In this document: positions 28,348-38,569 of the stretch, one piece after another
Layout of the letters: each line of letters opens with the position of its first letter
Numbering within the stretch: the stretch's first letter is position 1
Source: Desulfopila aestuarii DSM 18488
GTDB lineage: Bacteria; Desulfobacterota; Desulfobulbia; Desulfobulbales; Desulfocapsaceae
Direction of reading: 5' to 3'
Length of the DNA: 64,000 nucleotides
Assembly: GCA_945863875.1 (NCBI GenBank)
Contig: CAMBBS010000012.1
Location: forward strand, 1-64,000
Program-made: the position numbers and the translations under genes
The notes under the pieces: generated by a model
What the model was told of the DNA's origin: nothing
The model's input: only the letters and a program-made list of their open reading frames with translations
Database searches by the model: none

Positions 28348-29154
28348 ATGTGGCTCCAAACAAAATGTGATTTAACCTTTGATCTGGCCGTACCGACGCC
28401 CTTTGTGTTTATGCTGCGGCCCCGCAGCGGTGCGCAGCAATGGGTCGCCGGCGAAAAATATATGGTACGGCCAAACATTGCTGTTTCGGAATTTACCGAT
28501 AACTACGGTAATCTCTGCCAGAGATTACTTGCTCCACCAGGCACTCTTTCGGTATGCACCCGCGCCGAGGTACTCCTTGCGGACAGGGTCGATCGGGCAC
28601 TTGATGCGCCGTTTGTCGAGATCCAGAATTTGCCTGATGCAGTGCTCTGTTATCTCCTCCCCAGCCGTTATTGCGAGGTGGAACATTTTGGCTGGATGGC
28701 AAGTGATATTGCCGCCGGCCGACTCCTGGGCTATAACCAGGTGGCCGCCATTGAAAATTATGTGCGCACGACGATCCGCTACGAGTCGCATCTGGGCGAC
28801 AGCCCGGTATCCGCCGTCGAAGTCAATGCCAGACAATGGGGTGTCTGCCGAGATCTTGCCCACCTGGCAATAGCCCTGTGCCGCAGTCTGACTATTCCAG
28901 CGCGAATGGTTGTTGGCTATCTCTATGGCCTCGAACCAATGGAACTGCATGCCTGGTTCGAGGCGTATGTGGGCGGCCGCTGGTATACCTTCGATGCAAC
29001 GCAGGCCGAGGTTACCGGGGGATACGTCGCCCTTGGCTATGGCCGCGATGCCGCTGATGTTGCCGTGTACAATCAGTTTGGCCCGCCGGTCTATCCGACG
29101 ACACAGAGTGTCCAGGTCCGGCGATTACCTGATGAACAGCCACCAGGGCAATGA
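28348..29154 (+). CDS. Transglutaminase-like cysteine protease family protein
   Basis: A transglutaminase-like fold with the Cys-His-Asp triad at C167 (GVCRDLAHLAIALCR), H201 (MELHAWFEAYV) and D216 (YTFDATQ). It is 268 aa from the ATG at 28348; a TTG one codon earlier is possible, and AGGGGGG lies ahead. No signal peptide is seen, so it acts in the cytoplasm. Bacterial members next to ATP-grasp/alpha-E genes are proposed to cleave or form amide bonds; the substrate is unknown. First large gene of a six-gene cluster. Confidence 0.85.
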   Translation: MWLQTKCDLTFDLAVPTPFVFMLRPRSGAQQWVAGEKYMVRPNIAVSEFTDNYGNLCQRLLAPPGTLSVCTRAEVLLADRVDRALDAPFVEIQNLPDAVLCYLLPSRYCEVEHFGWMASDIAAGRLLGYNQVAAIENYVRTTIRYESHLGDSPVSAVEVNARQWGVCRDLAHLAIALCRSLTIPARMVVGYLYGLEPMELHAWFEAYVGGRWYTFDATQAEVTGGYVALGYGRDAADVAVYNQFGPPVYPTTQSVQVRRLPDEQPPGQ

Positions 29155-29277
29155 TCGAGAAGAGAGTGTGTGTCTGGATTGAAGAATTTTGGTAGCAAAC
29201 AGCTCGTTTTCTCAGGGTTTGTGTAGAGAACGTATTGAATGAACACGATATATCTAATTTCAGCGAGGAAAGGTTCT

Positions 29278-30708
29278 ATGGCGACATTTAAAACGTATGA
29301 CCCTGAGGATTTTTACGACGAATTGATCGATGAAACCGGCAAACCCCGTCCGGAAGCCCAGCTGCTGATCGATAAAATCGAGTCACTTCCTGAAGGAGAC
29401 CTGGTTTTACGCCAGAAAGAGGCGGAAGCCCTGCTCCTTAAAATGGGTATCACTTTCAATGTCTATGGCCGGGATGAAGGTGCGGAGAAAATCTTCCCCT
29501 TTGATCTGATCCCCCGTATTGTTTCCAGTGGTGACTGGCAGCAGATAGAAGCGGGTTTGAAACAGCGGATCTATGCCCTGAATCTGTTCCTGCAGGATAT
29601 CTACAACGATAAAAAAATCCTGAAAGACAAGGTCGTGCCGGAAGACCTGGTCCTGTCCAGCAAGACTTATCGGAAGGAGTGCGAAGGGTTTACCCCGCCC
29701 CGGGGGATATGGTGTCACGTCACCGGCACCGACCTGATTCGGGATCGCGATGGACGCTTTTATGTCCTTGAAGATAATTTACGCTGCCCCTCGGGGGTCT
29801 CATACGTCCTGGAAAACCGCCAGGTTCTCAAGCGAACCTTCCCCCAGGTCTTTCAGGCTCTAAGGGTGCGACCGGTGGACGAGTATCCTGGAAAACTGCA
29901 CGAGGTGCTCGAATTTCTCGCTCCCGATCACGTGCAGACGCCGATCATCGGGGTGCTCACGCCTGGGATCTACAACAGCGCCTATTTCGAACATTCTTTC
30001 CTGTCGCAGCAGATGGGTGTCGAGCTGGTCGAAGGTCAGGACCTTGTTGTATCAGACGGCTTTGTGCATATGCTGACCACCAAAGGACTGAAGCGGGTTG
30101 ACGTCCTCTACCGGCGCATCGACGATGATTTTATTGACCCGATGGTTTTTCGTCCGGATTCAATGCTCGGTGTCAAAGGACTCATGGAGGTCTATAAAGC
30201 CGGTCGGATTGCCATGGCCAATGCGCCGGGCACCGGCATTGCCGATGATAAGGTTATCTATGCCTATGTTCCTGCAATTATAAAATATTACACCGGGGAA
30301 GAAGCCATTCTGCCGAATGTGCCGACCTATATCTGCCGCAACGATCGCGACCGCGAATATGTGCTCTCCCACCTCGATGAACTGGTGGTGAAAGCGGCCA
30401 ACGAGTCCGGCGGCTACGGCATGCTCATCGGGCCCCATGCCAGCAATGCGGAACGCGCCGTTTTTGCCAAAAAAATCAAGGCGGAACCTCGAAACTATAT
30501 GGCCCAGCCGACAATTGCCCTGTCAAGGGTACCGACCATCGTCGGCGACGGGATTGAAGGACGACATGTGGATCTTCGTCCGTATATACTTTATGGTAAA
30601 GACATCTATGTACAGCCAGGCGGTTTGACCCGGGTTGCACTGACAAAGGGCTCTCTGGTGGTGAACTCATCCCAGGGCGGCGGCAGTAAAGATACCTGGG
30701 TGGTGTAA
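29278..30708 (+). CDS. Circularly permuted type 2 ATP-grasp protein
   Basis: The protein is 476 aa and matches the DUF404/DUF407 pair now called circularly permuted ATP-grasp type 2, predicted to join an amine and a carboxylate with ATP. Likely nucleotide-binding parts are intact: VVKAANESGGYGMLIGPHA, and the end SSQGGGSKDTWVV. I chose the ATG at 29278 because GAGGAAAGG precedes it; an upstream in-frame ATG adds 13 unconserved residues. A stand-alone alpha-E gene follows by 25 bases. Confidence 0.88.
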   Translation: MATFKTYDPEDFYDELIDETGKPRPEAQLLIDKIESLPEGDLVLRQKEAEALLLKMGITFNVYGRDEGAEKIFPFDLIPRIVSSGDWQQIEAGLKQRIYALNLFLQDIYNDKKILKDKVVPEDLVLSSKTYRKECEGFTPPRGIWCHVTGTDLIRDRDGRFYVLEDNLRCPSGVSYVLENRQVLKRTFPQVFQALRVRPVDEYPGKLHEVLEFLAPDHVQTPIIGVLTPGIYNSAYFEHSFLSQQMGVELVEGQDLVVSDGFVHMLTTKGLKRVDVLYRRIDDDFIDPMVFRPDSMLGVKGLMEVYKAGRIAMANAPGTGIADDKVIYAYVPAIIKYYTGEEAILPNVPTYICRNDRDREYVLSHLDELVVKAANESGGYGMLIGPHASNAERAVFAKKIKAEPRNYMAQPTIALSRVPTIVGDGIEGRHVDLRPYILYGKDIYVQPGGLTRVALTKGSLVVNSSQGGGSKDTWVV

Positions 30709-30733
30709 AAAATAACTTACTGGAGGATGTGCA

Positions 30734-31708
30734 ATGCTGAGCCGTGTCGCTAATTCAATCTACTGGATGTGCCGCTATATTGAACGGGCTGAAAACGTCG
30801 CCCGTTTCATCAGTGTCAATCTCAATCTGTTGCTCGATATGCCTTCCGAGGAAGGCAAACACTGGAAACCGATTGTCATGACCACCGGCGACCAGGAGAT
30901 ATTCGAAAAGAAAGATCCGGGCTATAACCAGGAGGCGGTCATCCGCTTTCTCACCTTTGACCGGAACTATCCTAATTCAATTGTCCGCTGTCTGGCCGCC
31001 GCCAGGGAAAACGGACGATCCATCCGGGAAATAATTTCTTCGGAGATGTGGGAACACCTGAATAATTTTCATCTGGAATTGAGTACGGAACGCAGCCTGT
31101 CTATGGCGCTGCAGGACCCGCATACCTTTTTCAAGATAATACAGATGCGCAGTCATCTGTTTACCGGCTTAATGGACTGCACCATGAGTCATGGCGAGGC
31201 GTGGAATTTTGCCCGCATCGGCATGATGATGGAACGGGCTGACAAGACCTCGAGAATTCTCGATGTGAAATATTTCATGCTGCTGCCCCAGGCCAGCCTG
31301 GTCAATGCCCCCATTGATAATATCCAGTGGATGGCCGTACTGAAGTCTGCCAGCGCCTTTGAGATGTTTCGCAAAGAGCATCACAACATCACCCCGAACA
31401 AGGTCGCCGAATTCCTCATTTTCGATAACCAGTTTCCCCGCTCGATCCGGCACTGCATCACCAAGGCGAAGATCTGCCTGCACCGTATTACCGGAACACC
31501 TCAGGGGGCGGCGATCAATCTTGCCGAAAAACGGTTGGGCCGTATTCAGGCGGATATTGAATATACCGACATTGAAGAGGTTATTGAAACAGGGCTGCAC
31601 GAGTATCTCGACAACATGCAGAGCCGGATCAATGAGGTGGGCGGGGCTATCGGTACAACATTTTTTAATATAAAGCCCTGCTCTGAAGCAACGGGCAGTG
31701 AACAATAA
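30734..31708 (+). CDS. Alpha-E domain protein
   Basis: This all-helical protein of 324 aa begins with the family signature MLSRVANSIYWMCRYIERAE and belongs to the DUF403 or alpha-E family. Alpha-E proteins always neighbour, or are fused to, the permuted ATP-grasp enzyme and are thought to partner with it. It follows the ATP-grasp gene by 25 bases, with TGGAGGATG before its start. Confidence 0.9.
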   Translation: MLSRVANSIYWMCRYIERAENVARFISVNLNLLLDMPSEEGKHWKPIVMTTGDQEIFEKKDPGYNQEAVIRFLTFDRNYPNSIVRCLAAARENGRSIREIISSEMWEHLNNFHLELSTERSLSMALQDPHTFFKIIQMRSHLFTGLMDCTMSHGEAWNFARIGMMMERADKTSRILDVKYFMLLPQASLVNAPIDNIQWMAVLKSASAFEMFRKEHHNITPNKVAEFLIFDNQFPRSIRHCITKAKICLHRITGTPQGAAINLAEKRLGRIQADIEYTDIEEVIETGLHEYLDNMQSRINEVGGAIGTTFFNIKPCSEATGSEQ

Positions 31709-31802
31709 AACGTGTCGGTAACGGCCGGGAAAAAAAATTAAAACATGGTCGATGGGTCAGTGTTTCGATAAACATGCCCCGGCATAACAGGACGGTGAAA
31801 TC

Positions 31803-34800
31803 TTGGGAATACATATCTCGCTCCATCACAAAACCTCGTATCAATATGACCGGCGTATCTATCTTGCGCCGCAGATAGTCCGGTTGCGTCCCGCACCCCA
31901 TTGCCGCACGCCGATCCTCAGCTACTCGATGCAGGTGGCGCCCAAGGAGCATTTCATCAACTGGCAGCAGGATCCCTTCAGTAATTATCTGGGACGGCTT
32001 GTATTTCCGGAAAAGACCGACCATTTTCAGGTGGAAGTCGATCTGGTCGCGGATATGATCATCATCAATCCCTTTGATTATTTTCTCGAACCGGATGCGG
32101 AACAATTTCCCTTTACCTACGAGAAGGCGCTCAAGGTCGATCTCGGCCCCTATCTCGCCCGGAAGACACCTGGAAAAGAATTGACAGGCTATCTGAAAGA
32201 AATCGACCTTCGCCCCAGGCGGACCATCGATTTTCTTGTCGAATTGAATATGAAACTGAGCTGGGACATCAGCTACCTGATCCGCATGGAACCGAATGTG
32301 CAAAGCTGTGAGCAGACGCTGCGCCTGAAGAGCGGCTCATGCCGTGATTCCGCGTGGCTGCTGGTTAACATCCTCAGATCTTTTGGACTAGCCGCCCGCT
32401 TTGTCTCCGGCTATCTGGTGCAGCTGAAGCAGGACGTCAAGTCACTGGACGGACCTTCTGGGCCGGAAGCTGATTTTACCGATTTGCATGCCTGGACCGA
32501 GGTCTATATCCCCGGCGCCGGCTGGGTGGGCATGGACCCAACCTCCGGACTTTTTGCCGGTGAAGGGCACATGCCGCTCGCCTGCTCGCCCGAGCCGCAA
32601 AGTGCCGCGCCGATTACCGGTGCTCTCGATGAGTGCGAGGTTGAATTCAACCATGTCATGTCGGTGCGACGTATTCTCGAGGCGCCGCGTTCTACCCGCC
32701 CTTATCCGGAAGATGTCTGGTCGGATATTGTGCGGCTGGGCGATCGTGTGGACGTGGAACTGACGCAGAAGGATGTCCGCCTCAGTATGGGCGGCGAGCC
32801 GACCTTCGTCTCCATCGATGACATGGAAGGCGCCCAGTGGAACACCGAAGCGCTTGGCAAAGAGAAGCAGGCCCTCGCCGAAACCCTCATTAAAAAATTG
32901 CGCCAGGAGTGGGCTCCCGGCGGTTTTCTGCATTATGGCCAGGGTAAGTGGTATCCCGGGGAATCGCTGCCGCGGTGGGCTTTAGGCTGTTACTGGCGGA
33001 AAGACGGGCAGCCGATATGGCGGGAAGGAAAATGGCTGGCCGATGTCGCGAAAGATTATGGTTTCGGCATCGCCGAGGCGAGGACCTTTATCGACACCCT
33101 CGCCGACACCCTGGAGGTGAGCAGGGGCTATATTCGCGAGAGCTATGAGGACATCCTGCATTATCTGCAGAAGGAACAGGAACTGCCGGTAAATGTCGAG
33201 CCGAATGACCCCCGGCTGGCTGATCCGGAGGAACGAAAACAAATGGTGGCGGCTTTCCAGCGCGGCCTTGGCGCCGTCGTCGGCTATGTCCTGCCGCTGC
33301 AGCACGGTTCCTGGAAGAGCGGACCCTGGCCGCTGCGTGGCAGGCATATGTTTCTGCTGCCGGGGGATTCGCCCGCCGGGCTGCGTTTGCCGCTGGATTC
33401 GCTGCCCTGGGTGGCCAAAGAGGATCTGCCCGTCGACCATTCTCTCGATCCGCTGGCCGCACGCAGACCACTGGCCGACGACCATGGGGGGCAGGAATTT
33501 CTCCTGGGCGCCCCTGAACAAATACAGAGCGAGGCGATCCGGTCCCAGCCCGAACCCTTTGCCGATCCGCAGCCGGTGGTGGGCGAATCCGCCGCCTGGC
33601 TGGTGCGCACCGCCCTGTGCGTCCAGCCTCGCGGTGGACGGCTCTACGTCTTCATGCCGCCGATTACCTCCCTTGAAGGGTATCTCGAACTGCTCTATTG
33701 CATCGAGCAGAGCGCGCAAAAGACCGGGCTGCCGGTCGTCATCGAGGGCTATGCGCCACCCGCCGATTATCGCCTGCAAAGTCTGAAAGTCACCCCGGAC
33801 CCCGGGGTCATCGAGGTGAACATCCAGCCGATGATCAGCTGGCGGGAGATGGTCGCCTGCACCACGAGACTCTATGAGCTGGCCCGGGAGAGCCGCCTCG
33901 GCACCGAGAAATTCATGGTCGATGGCCGGCACACCGGTACCGGAGGTGGCAACCATATCGTCATCGGCGGGGAGACGCCGGCGGACAGCCCATTTCTGCG
34001 GCGGCCCGATCTGCTGCGCAGCTTTGTCACCTTCTGGAACAATCATCCGTCATTGTCCTTTCTCTTTTCCGGTCTCTTTATTGGTCCCACCAGCCAGCAG
34101 CCGCGCATTGATGAAGCACGGCACGACAGCCTCTACGAGCTTGAAATAGCCTTTGCCGAACAGGACCGACAAACAGGTCCGAACCAACCCTGTCCCCCGT
34201 GGCTCGTCGATCGCCTTTATCGTCACTTACTGGTCGACGTTTCCGGTAACACCCATCGGGCGGAATTTTGCATCGACAAACTCTATTCCCCGGACAGTTC
34301 GTCGGGACGACTGGGACTGCTCGAGTTCCGGGCCTTTGAAATGCCTCCCCACGCCCGGATGAGTCTTGCCCAGCAGCTTCTGCTGCGTACTTTTGTCAGC
34401 TGGTTCTGGACAACACCGTATCGGCAGGAGCTGGTCAGGTGGGGGACACGACTGCACGACCGCTTTATGCTGCCCCAGTTGATCCATGATGATTTTGCCG
34501 ATGTCCTCGATATCCTGAATCTGGCCGGTTATCCGGTTTCCATGGATTTTTTCCACCCACACTTTGAATTCCGCTTCCCCATCTACGGCAGGATGAACTA
34601 TCAGGGTATGGATATCGAGCTGCGCCAGGCCCTCGAGCCCTGGCATGTCCTCGGCGAGGAGCCGGGCGGCGGCGGCACGGCCCGCTATGTCGATTCGTCG
34701 GTGGAGCGCCTGCAGATAAAGATCTCCGGCATGACCGGCGAACGGTATATTGTCACCTGCAACGGCCGGCGTGTTCCCTTGCAGCCGACCTCCGTGGTCG

Positions 34801-35123
34801 GGGTCTTTGTCGCCGGGGTGCGCTACCGGGCGTGGCAGCCGCCATCGTGTCTGCATCCGACAATCGGCATCCATGCGCCGCTGACCATTGACCTGTTTGA
34901 TACCTGGTCCTGCCGCGCCGTGGCAGGCTGCAGCTACCATGTCGGTCATCCGGGAGGGCGGAGTTATGATGATTTTCCCGTTAACTCCTATGAGGCGGAA
35001 GGGCGGCGTAATTCCAGATTCATTGCCAACGGCCACACCCCGGGGAACCCCGTGTCTGTGCCGGGCATGGAAACTAACCGCTATTTTCCATATACTCTTG
35101 ATTTGCGAACCCCAAGGGGGTAA
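31803..35123 (+). CDS. Transglutaminase-DUF2126 fusion protein, 1106 aa
   Basis: Residues 1-90 are the beta-rich domain that precedes bacterial transglutaminases, and residues 140-260 the catalytic domain with C180 (KSGSCRDSAW), H229 (DLHAWTEVYIP) and D245 (GWVGMDPTSG). The rest, from about 310, is DUF2126, seen only in this gene context and of unknown activity; it includes GGEPTFVSIDDMEGAQWNT and GGGNHIVIGG. The start is a TTG with GGTGAAA ahead; the conserved start GIHISLHHKTSYQYDR supports it. It is the largest gene in the cluster. Confidence 0.9.
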   Translation: MGIHISLHHKTSYQYDRRIYLAPQIVRLRPAPHCRTPILSYSMQVAPKEHFINWQQDPFSNYLGRLVFPEKTDHFQVEVDLVADMIIINPFDYFLEPDAEQFPFTYEKALKVDLGPYLARKTPGKELTGYLKEIDLRPRRTIDFLVELNMKLSWDISYLIRMEPNVQSCEQTLRLKSGSCRDSAWLLVNILRSFGLAARFVSGYLVQLKQDVKSLDGPSGPEADFTDLHAWTEVYIPGAGWVGMDPTSGLFAGEGHMPLACSPEPQSAAPITGALDECEVEFNHVMSVRRILEAPRSTRPYPEDVWSDIVRLGDRVDVELTQKDVRLSMGGEPTFVSIDDMEGAQWNTEALGKEKQALAETLIKKLRQEWAPGGFLHYGQGKWYPGESLPRWALGCYWRKDGQPIWREGKWLADVAKDYGFGIAEARTFIDTLADTLEVSRGYIRESYEDILHYLQKEQELPVNVEPNDPRLADPEERKQMVAAFQRGLGAVVGYVLPLQHGSWKSGPWPLRGRHMFLLPGDSPAGLRLPLDSLPWVAKEDLPVDHSLDPLAARRPLADDHGGQEFLLGAPEQIQSEAIRSQPEPFADPQPVVGESAAWLVRTALCVQPRGGRLYVFMPPITSLEGYLELLYCIEQSAQKTGLPVVIEGYAPPADYRLQSLKVTPDPGVIEVNIQPMISWREMVACTTRLYELARESRLGTEKFMVDGRHTGTGGGNHIVIGGETPADSPFLRRPDLLRSFVTFWNNHPSLSFLFSGLFIGPTSQQPRIDEARHDSLYELEIAFAEQDRQTGPNQPCPPWLVDRLYRHLLVDVSGNTHRAEFCIDKLYSPDSSSGRLGLLEFRAFEMPPHARMSLAQQLLLRTFVSWFWTTPYRQELVRWGTRLHDRFMLPQLIHDDFADVLDILNLAGYPVSMDFFHPHFEFRFPIYGRMNYQGMDIELRQALEPWHVLGEEPGGGGTARYVDSSVERLQIKISGMTGERYIVTCNGRRVPLQPTSVVGVFVAGVRYRAWQPPSCLHPTIGIHAPLTIDLFDTWSCRAVAGCSYHVGHPGGRSYDDFPVNSYEAEGRRNSRFIANGHTPGNPVSVPGMETNRYFPYTLDLRTPRG

Positions 35124-35183
35124 ATAGGCGGCAGTGGCGCCAATTCCGTCGCCCTGTGACCGCATTGAGGCAGTAAGAGTATT

Positions 35184-37682
35184 ATGACGAGTACGGACGT
35201 GACCCCATCCCTCTTTGACTCGGTTGCCTTGTCCAGGGGCAGCTATTGTGAGGCGTTCTCCGCCCAGAGACAGCCGCGCGGCCACTGGCAGCCGATTCTT
35301 GGTGCCCTCGACGCGATAGGCGGCGATGCGTTGCGGCAGCATCACGAAAGGGCCAAACGCATGCGCCATGAAGATGGCGCGACGATTAATCCGTTCGACG
35401 AGACCACGGAGCGATCGACCTCCTGGGCCCTCGATATGATTCCTCTGCCCATTTCAGAAACGGAATGGACGGGAATCGAAGCGGGTTTGACCCAGCGTGC
35501 ACTTCTGCTCGAAAAGATCCTCGCCGACACCTATGGACCGCAGGCGCTGCTGCGAAATGGCAGTATTCCCCCGGAGCTGATCTTTGCCAATGGCAATTTT
35601 CTCCATTCCTGCCATGGCATCCAACCTTCCGGTGGCCGATTTCTGACCGTCTATGCCGCCGATCTTTATCGAGGTGAGGACGGTCGTTTCCGGGTGCTTC
35701 GCGATTATGCCTCAAACCCGGCCGGACTGGGCTATGCCCTGGAAAACCGCATCGTCATGTCCCGGGTCTTTGCCGATTTATACCATAGAACCCAGATACT
35801 TCGTTTAGCACCTTTCTTTCAGACCTTTCACCGCGCCTTGATCAGCCGGGCGTCTCTTCGCATCGAAGATCCGGGGATTGTTCTTTTTTCTCCAGGGCCG
35901 GACAGCCCTCTCTACTTCGAGCACGCCTTGCTGTCCCGCTATCTCGGCTATCCCCTTGTTGAAGGTCAGGATCTGACCGTTCGCAACGGCAAGGTGTTCT
36001 TGAAAAAACTGGCGGGACTTGAGCCGGTTGAAGCCATCTTTCGCCATATCCCTGACCTGAGCAGCGATCCCTTTGCGCTACGGCGGGAAACGGCGAACGG
36101 CGTGGCCGGACTTATCCAGGTGTGCCGGGAACAGAATATCGATATAGTCAATCCTCTCGGCAGCGGCTTTGTCGATACACCGGTGTTAAAAACGTACCTG
36201 CCTATTCTGTGCCGGCAGCTGCTCAGTGAAGAGCTGCTCCTGGCCAACCATCCGGCGTGGTGGTGTGGCAACAGCGAAGGTCTGCAGCATGCCATGGACA
36301 ATCTTGGCCAATTGACCGTTGAGTCGGCCATGGGCCAGGCCATCGATCTCGCTGGGCCGGTGGATATACTGACGGCAATCAAAACCAAGCCCTCACAGTA
36401 TATGGTTTCCGCACCCCTGGCTCCTTCGCTGGCTCCTGCCTGGGAACACAATGGGGTGCGTGAAAGTTATACCCTGTTGCGGGTTTTTGCCTGCGCCACG
36501 GAACATGGTTTTGCCGTCATGCCCGGCGGCTTGGCGATTACCGCCGGGGATGCGGCAACCCTCAGGAAAAATTGCCCGGAAAAGCAGCAGAGTAAGGATA
36601 TCTGGGTATTGTCCGATAAACCGGTTGAACCGTTCACCCTGATGGATGGTTTCCATACCATTTCCGAATTCCGCCGTAGCAACGATCTGCCCAGCCGGGT
36701 GGCCGACAACCTCCTCTGGCTGGGTCGCTATCTCGAGCGCGCCGAAGGCTTGATACGGCTCCTGCGCTCGGTGTATCGGCGATTATCAGGGGAAGATCGC
36801 CCGCAGGACATCCCCGAGCTGCAATTTTTGCTCAATATCCTGCAGACGAAAAATATCATCCCGAAGACCCCTGATGCCGATATCAGCCAGCTCCTCTTCC
36901 GGCAATTGACCGAACATCTGCATACCGCCCTGTATCGCAAGGATCGGCCGGAAAGCGTTATCTCTATTTTAAAGCGTGTGCAACAAACCGCCCGGAATGT
37001 TCGAGATCGTCTTTCCGTCGACTCTTCCCGTGTCATTAACCGCCTGGACGATTTTCCGGATACTCCGCTCGGCGATCCCCTGGAGCTACTGGACAAGACA
37101 TTGTTCACTTTGAGTGCCTTCAGCGGACTGGCCATGGAAAGTATGACCCGAGGCCTGGGCTGGCGCTTCATGGATATGGGGCGCAGGGTCGAAAGGGCCA
37201 TGAACCAGGCGGTGTTGATTCGTATTGGTCTGCCACAGGTGTGCGGTGATTCGAGGAATACCCTGCAAGCGCTGCTGGAAGTTTCTGATAGTCTGATGAC
37301 CTACCGGGCCCGCTACAAATCCGCTTTTCAATTAGCCCCGGTACTCGATCTGCTGCTGGCGGATGAGAGCAATCCGAAATCGCTGGCTTTCCAGTTCAGC
37401 GGGCTCGCCGACCATGTCGAACATCTTCCCCGCCTGAGTGAACGGCGATTTTCCTGTTCGGAGGAACGCATAGCCCTGCAGATGCTTACCACCGTGCGTC
37501 TTCTCGATCTCACCGGCATGAAATGCGGCGAAGAAAAGACTCAGCAGGAATCCCTGGCGACATTTTTAGTTTCCATGGAAACGCTGCTGAAGGAATTCGC
37601 CCAGCAGGTGAGTGGACATTATCTCAGCCGGGTTCCGGCAACCCCCCATTACACTATGATTTCAGGTGATCGTCTGGAATGA
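35184..37682 (+). CDS. Fused permuted ATP-grasp and alpha-E protein, 832 aa
   Basis: Residues 1-480 correspond to the permuted ATP-grasp protein and residues 500-832 to alpha-E (from RVADNLLWLGRYLERAEGLI). Compared with the stand-alone ATP-grasp encoded upstream, the lysine plus GGYG segment is replaced by QLTVESAMGQAID, and the SSQGGGSKDTW end by CPEKQQSKDIW. The ATP-grasp half may therefore be catalytically weak or regulatory. It overlaps the last transglutaminase gene by 4 bases. Confidence 0.88.
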   Translation: MTSTDVTPSLFDSVALSRGSYCEAFSAQRQPRGHWQPILGALDAIGGDALRQHHERAKRMRHEDGATINPFDETTERSTSWALDMIPLPISETEWTGIEAGLTQRALLLEKILADTYGPQALLRNGSIPPELIFANGNFLHSCHGIQPSGGRFLTVYAADLYRGEDGRFRVLRDYASNPAGLGYALENRIVMSRVFADLYHRTQILRLAPFFQTFHRALISRASLRIEDPGIVLFSPGPDSPLYFEHALLSRYLGYPLVEGQDLTVRNGKVFLKKLAGLEPVEAIFRHIPDLSSDPFALRRETANGVAGLIQVCREQNIDIVNPLGSGFVDTPVLKTYLPILCRQLLSEELLLANHPAWWCGNSEGLQHAMDNLGQLTVESAMGQAIDLAGPVDILTAIKTKPSQYMVSAPLAPSLAPAWEHNGVRESYTLLRVFACATEHGFAVMPGGLAITAGDAATLRKNCPEKQQSKDIWVLSDKPVEPFTLMDGFHTISEFRRSNDLPSRVADNLLWLGRYLERAEGLIRLLRSVYRRLSGEDRPQDIPELQFLLNILQTKNIIPKTPDADISQLLFRQLTEHLHTALYRKDRPESVISILKRVQQTARNVRDRLSVDSSRVINRLDDFPDTPLGDPLELLDKTLFTLSAFSGLAMESMTRGLGWRFMDMGRRVERAMNQAVLIRIGLPQVCGDSRNTLQALLEVSDSLMTYRARYKSAFQLAPVLDLLLADESNPKSLAFQFSGLADHVEHLPRLSERRFSCSEERIALQMLTTVRLLDLTGMKCGEEKTQQESLATFLVSMETLLKEFAQQVSGHYLSRVPATPHYTMISGDRLE

Positions 37683-38566
37683 AATACCGTATTCTTCATA
37701 AGACCGGTTATAACTATTCTGCCCCGGCCTCGCTCTCGCAGAATGAACTGTTTCTGTATCCGCGGCAGACGCCGACGCAGGAGGTCCTCGACTGTCAACT
37801 GACAATCGTCCCCGAGCCGCAATACCTGCACCGTCGTATCGATTATTTCGGCAATACGGTGCACGTCTTCATGGTGCAGCATCCGCACAATGAACTGGCC
37901 ATGTCGGCAACGAGCATAGTCAGAACTTCGCGACCGGTCACCCCGGCGCCGGAAAAAACCGTCGCCTGGGAAAGTGTGGTGCAGCGCCTAGCGGGCCATA
38001 AACAGCCGGTTGAGCTTGAGGCATCGCAGTTTGTCTTTGCCAGTCCGCTGGTAACCGTCAACTCCAGCGCCATTGACTATGCACGACCATCCTTTGCTCC
38101 AGGGACCCCTGTTCTGGGCGGGGCCGTTGACCTGGTGCGGCGTATTTTCACCGAATTTTCCTACGATAAGTCGGCGAGTACCGTCGACACCACGGTCGAG
38201 CAGGTGCTGGTCAATAGGAAAGGGGTGTGTCAGGATTTTGCCCATCTGGCTATCAGTTGTCTGCGCGGGCTGGGCCTGGCGGCCCGTTATGTCAGCGGCT
38301 ATCTGGAGACTGTTCCGCCACCTGGAAAACAAAAACTTGTCGGTGCGGATGCCTCCCATGCCTGGATTTCTCTGTTTGTGCCGGATTTTGGCTGGGTGGA
38401 TCTCGATCCCACCAACAATTTGATTACCAATGAAACGTACATCACCGTCGCCTGGGGACGTGACTACGGGGATGTCGCCCCGGTAAAAGGCGTGGTCATG
38501 GGGGGAGGGGTGCACATGCTGTCGGTCATGGTCGACGTCAGGGCACAGTGCGAAGGAGAAAAATAA
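37679..38566 (+). CDS. Transglutaminase family protein, 295 aa
   Basis: A beta-rich N-terminal domain (residues 1-90, start MKYRILHKTGYNYSAPASLS) precedes the transglutaminase core with C184 (GVCQDFAHLAISCLR), H228 (SHAWISLFVP) and D243 (WVDLDPTNN). No export signal is seen. It is coupled by a 4-base overlap to the fused ATP-grasp/alpha-E gene, making the third transglutaminase-like protein of the cluster. Confidence 0.92.
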   Translation: MKYRILHKTGYNYSAPASLSQNELFLYPRQTPTQEVLDCQLTIVPEPQYLHRRIDYFGNTVHVFMVQHPHNELAMSATSIVRTSRPVTPAPEKTVAWESVVQRLAGHKQPVELEASQFVFASPLVTVNSSAIDYARPSFAPGTPVLGGAVDLVRRIFTEFSYDKSASTVDTTVEQVLVNRKGVCQDFAHLAISCLRGLGLAARYVSGYLETVPPPGKQKLVGADASHAWISLFVPDFGWVDLDPTNNLITNETYITVAWGRDYGDVAPVKGVVMGGGVHMLSVMVDVRAQCEGEK

Positions 38567-38569
38567 CGG

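Noticed and set aside
33000-35369. Long minus-strand frames (354 and 380 codons) opposite the DUF2126 gene
   Set aside because: They are antisense to a recognised protein in GC-rich sequence, where long shadow frames are common, and their translations show no family features.
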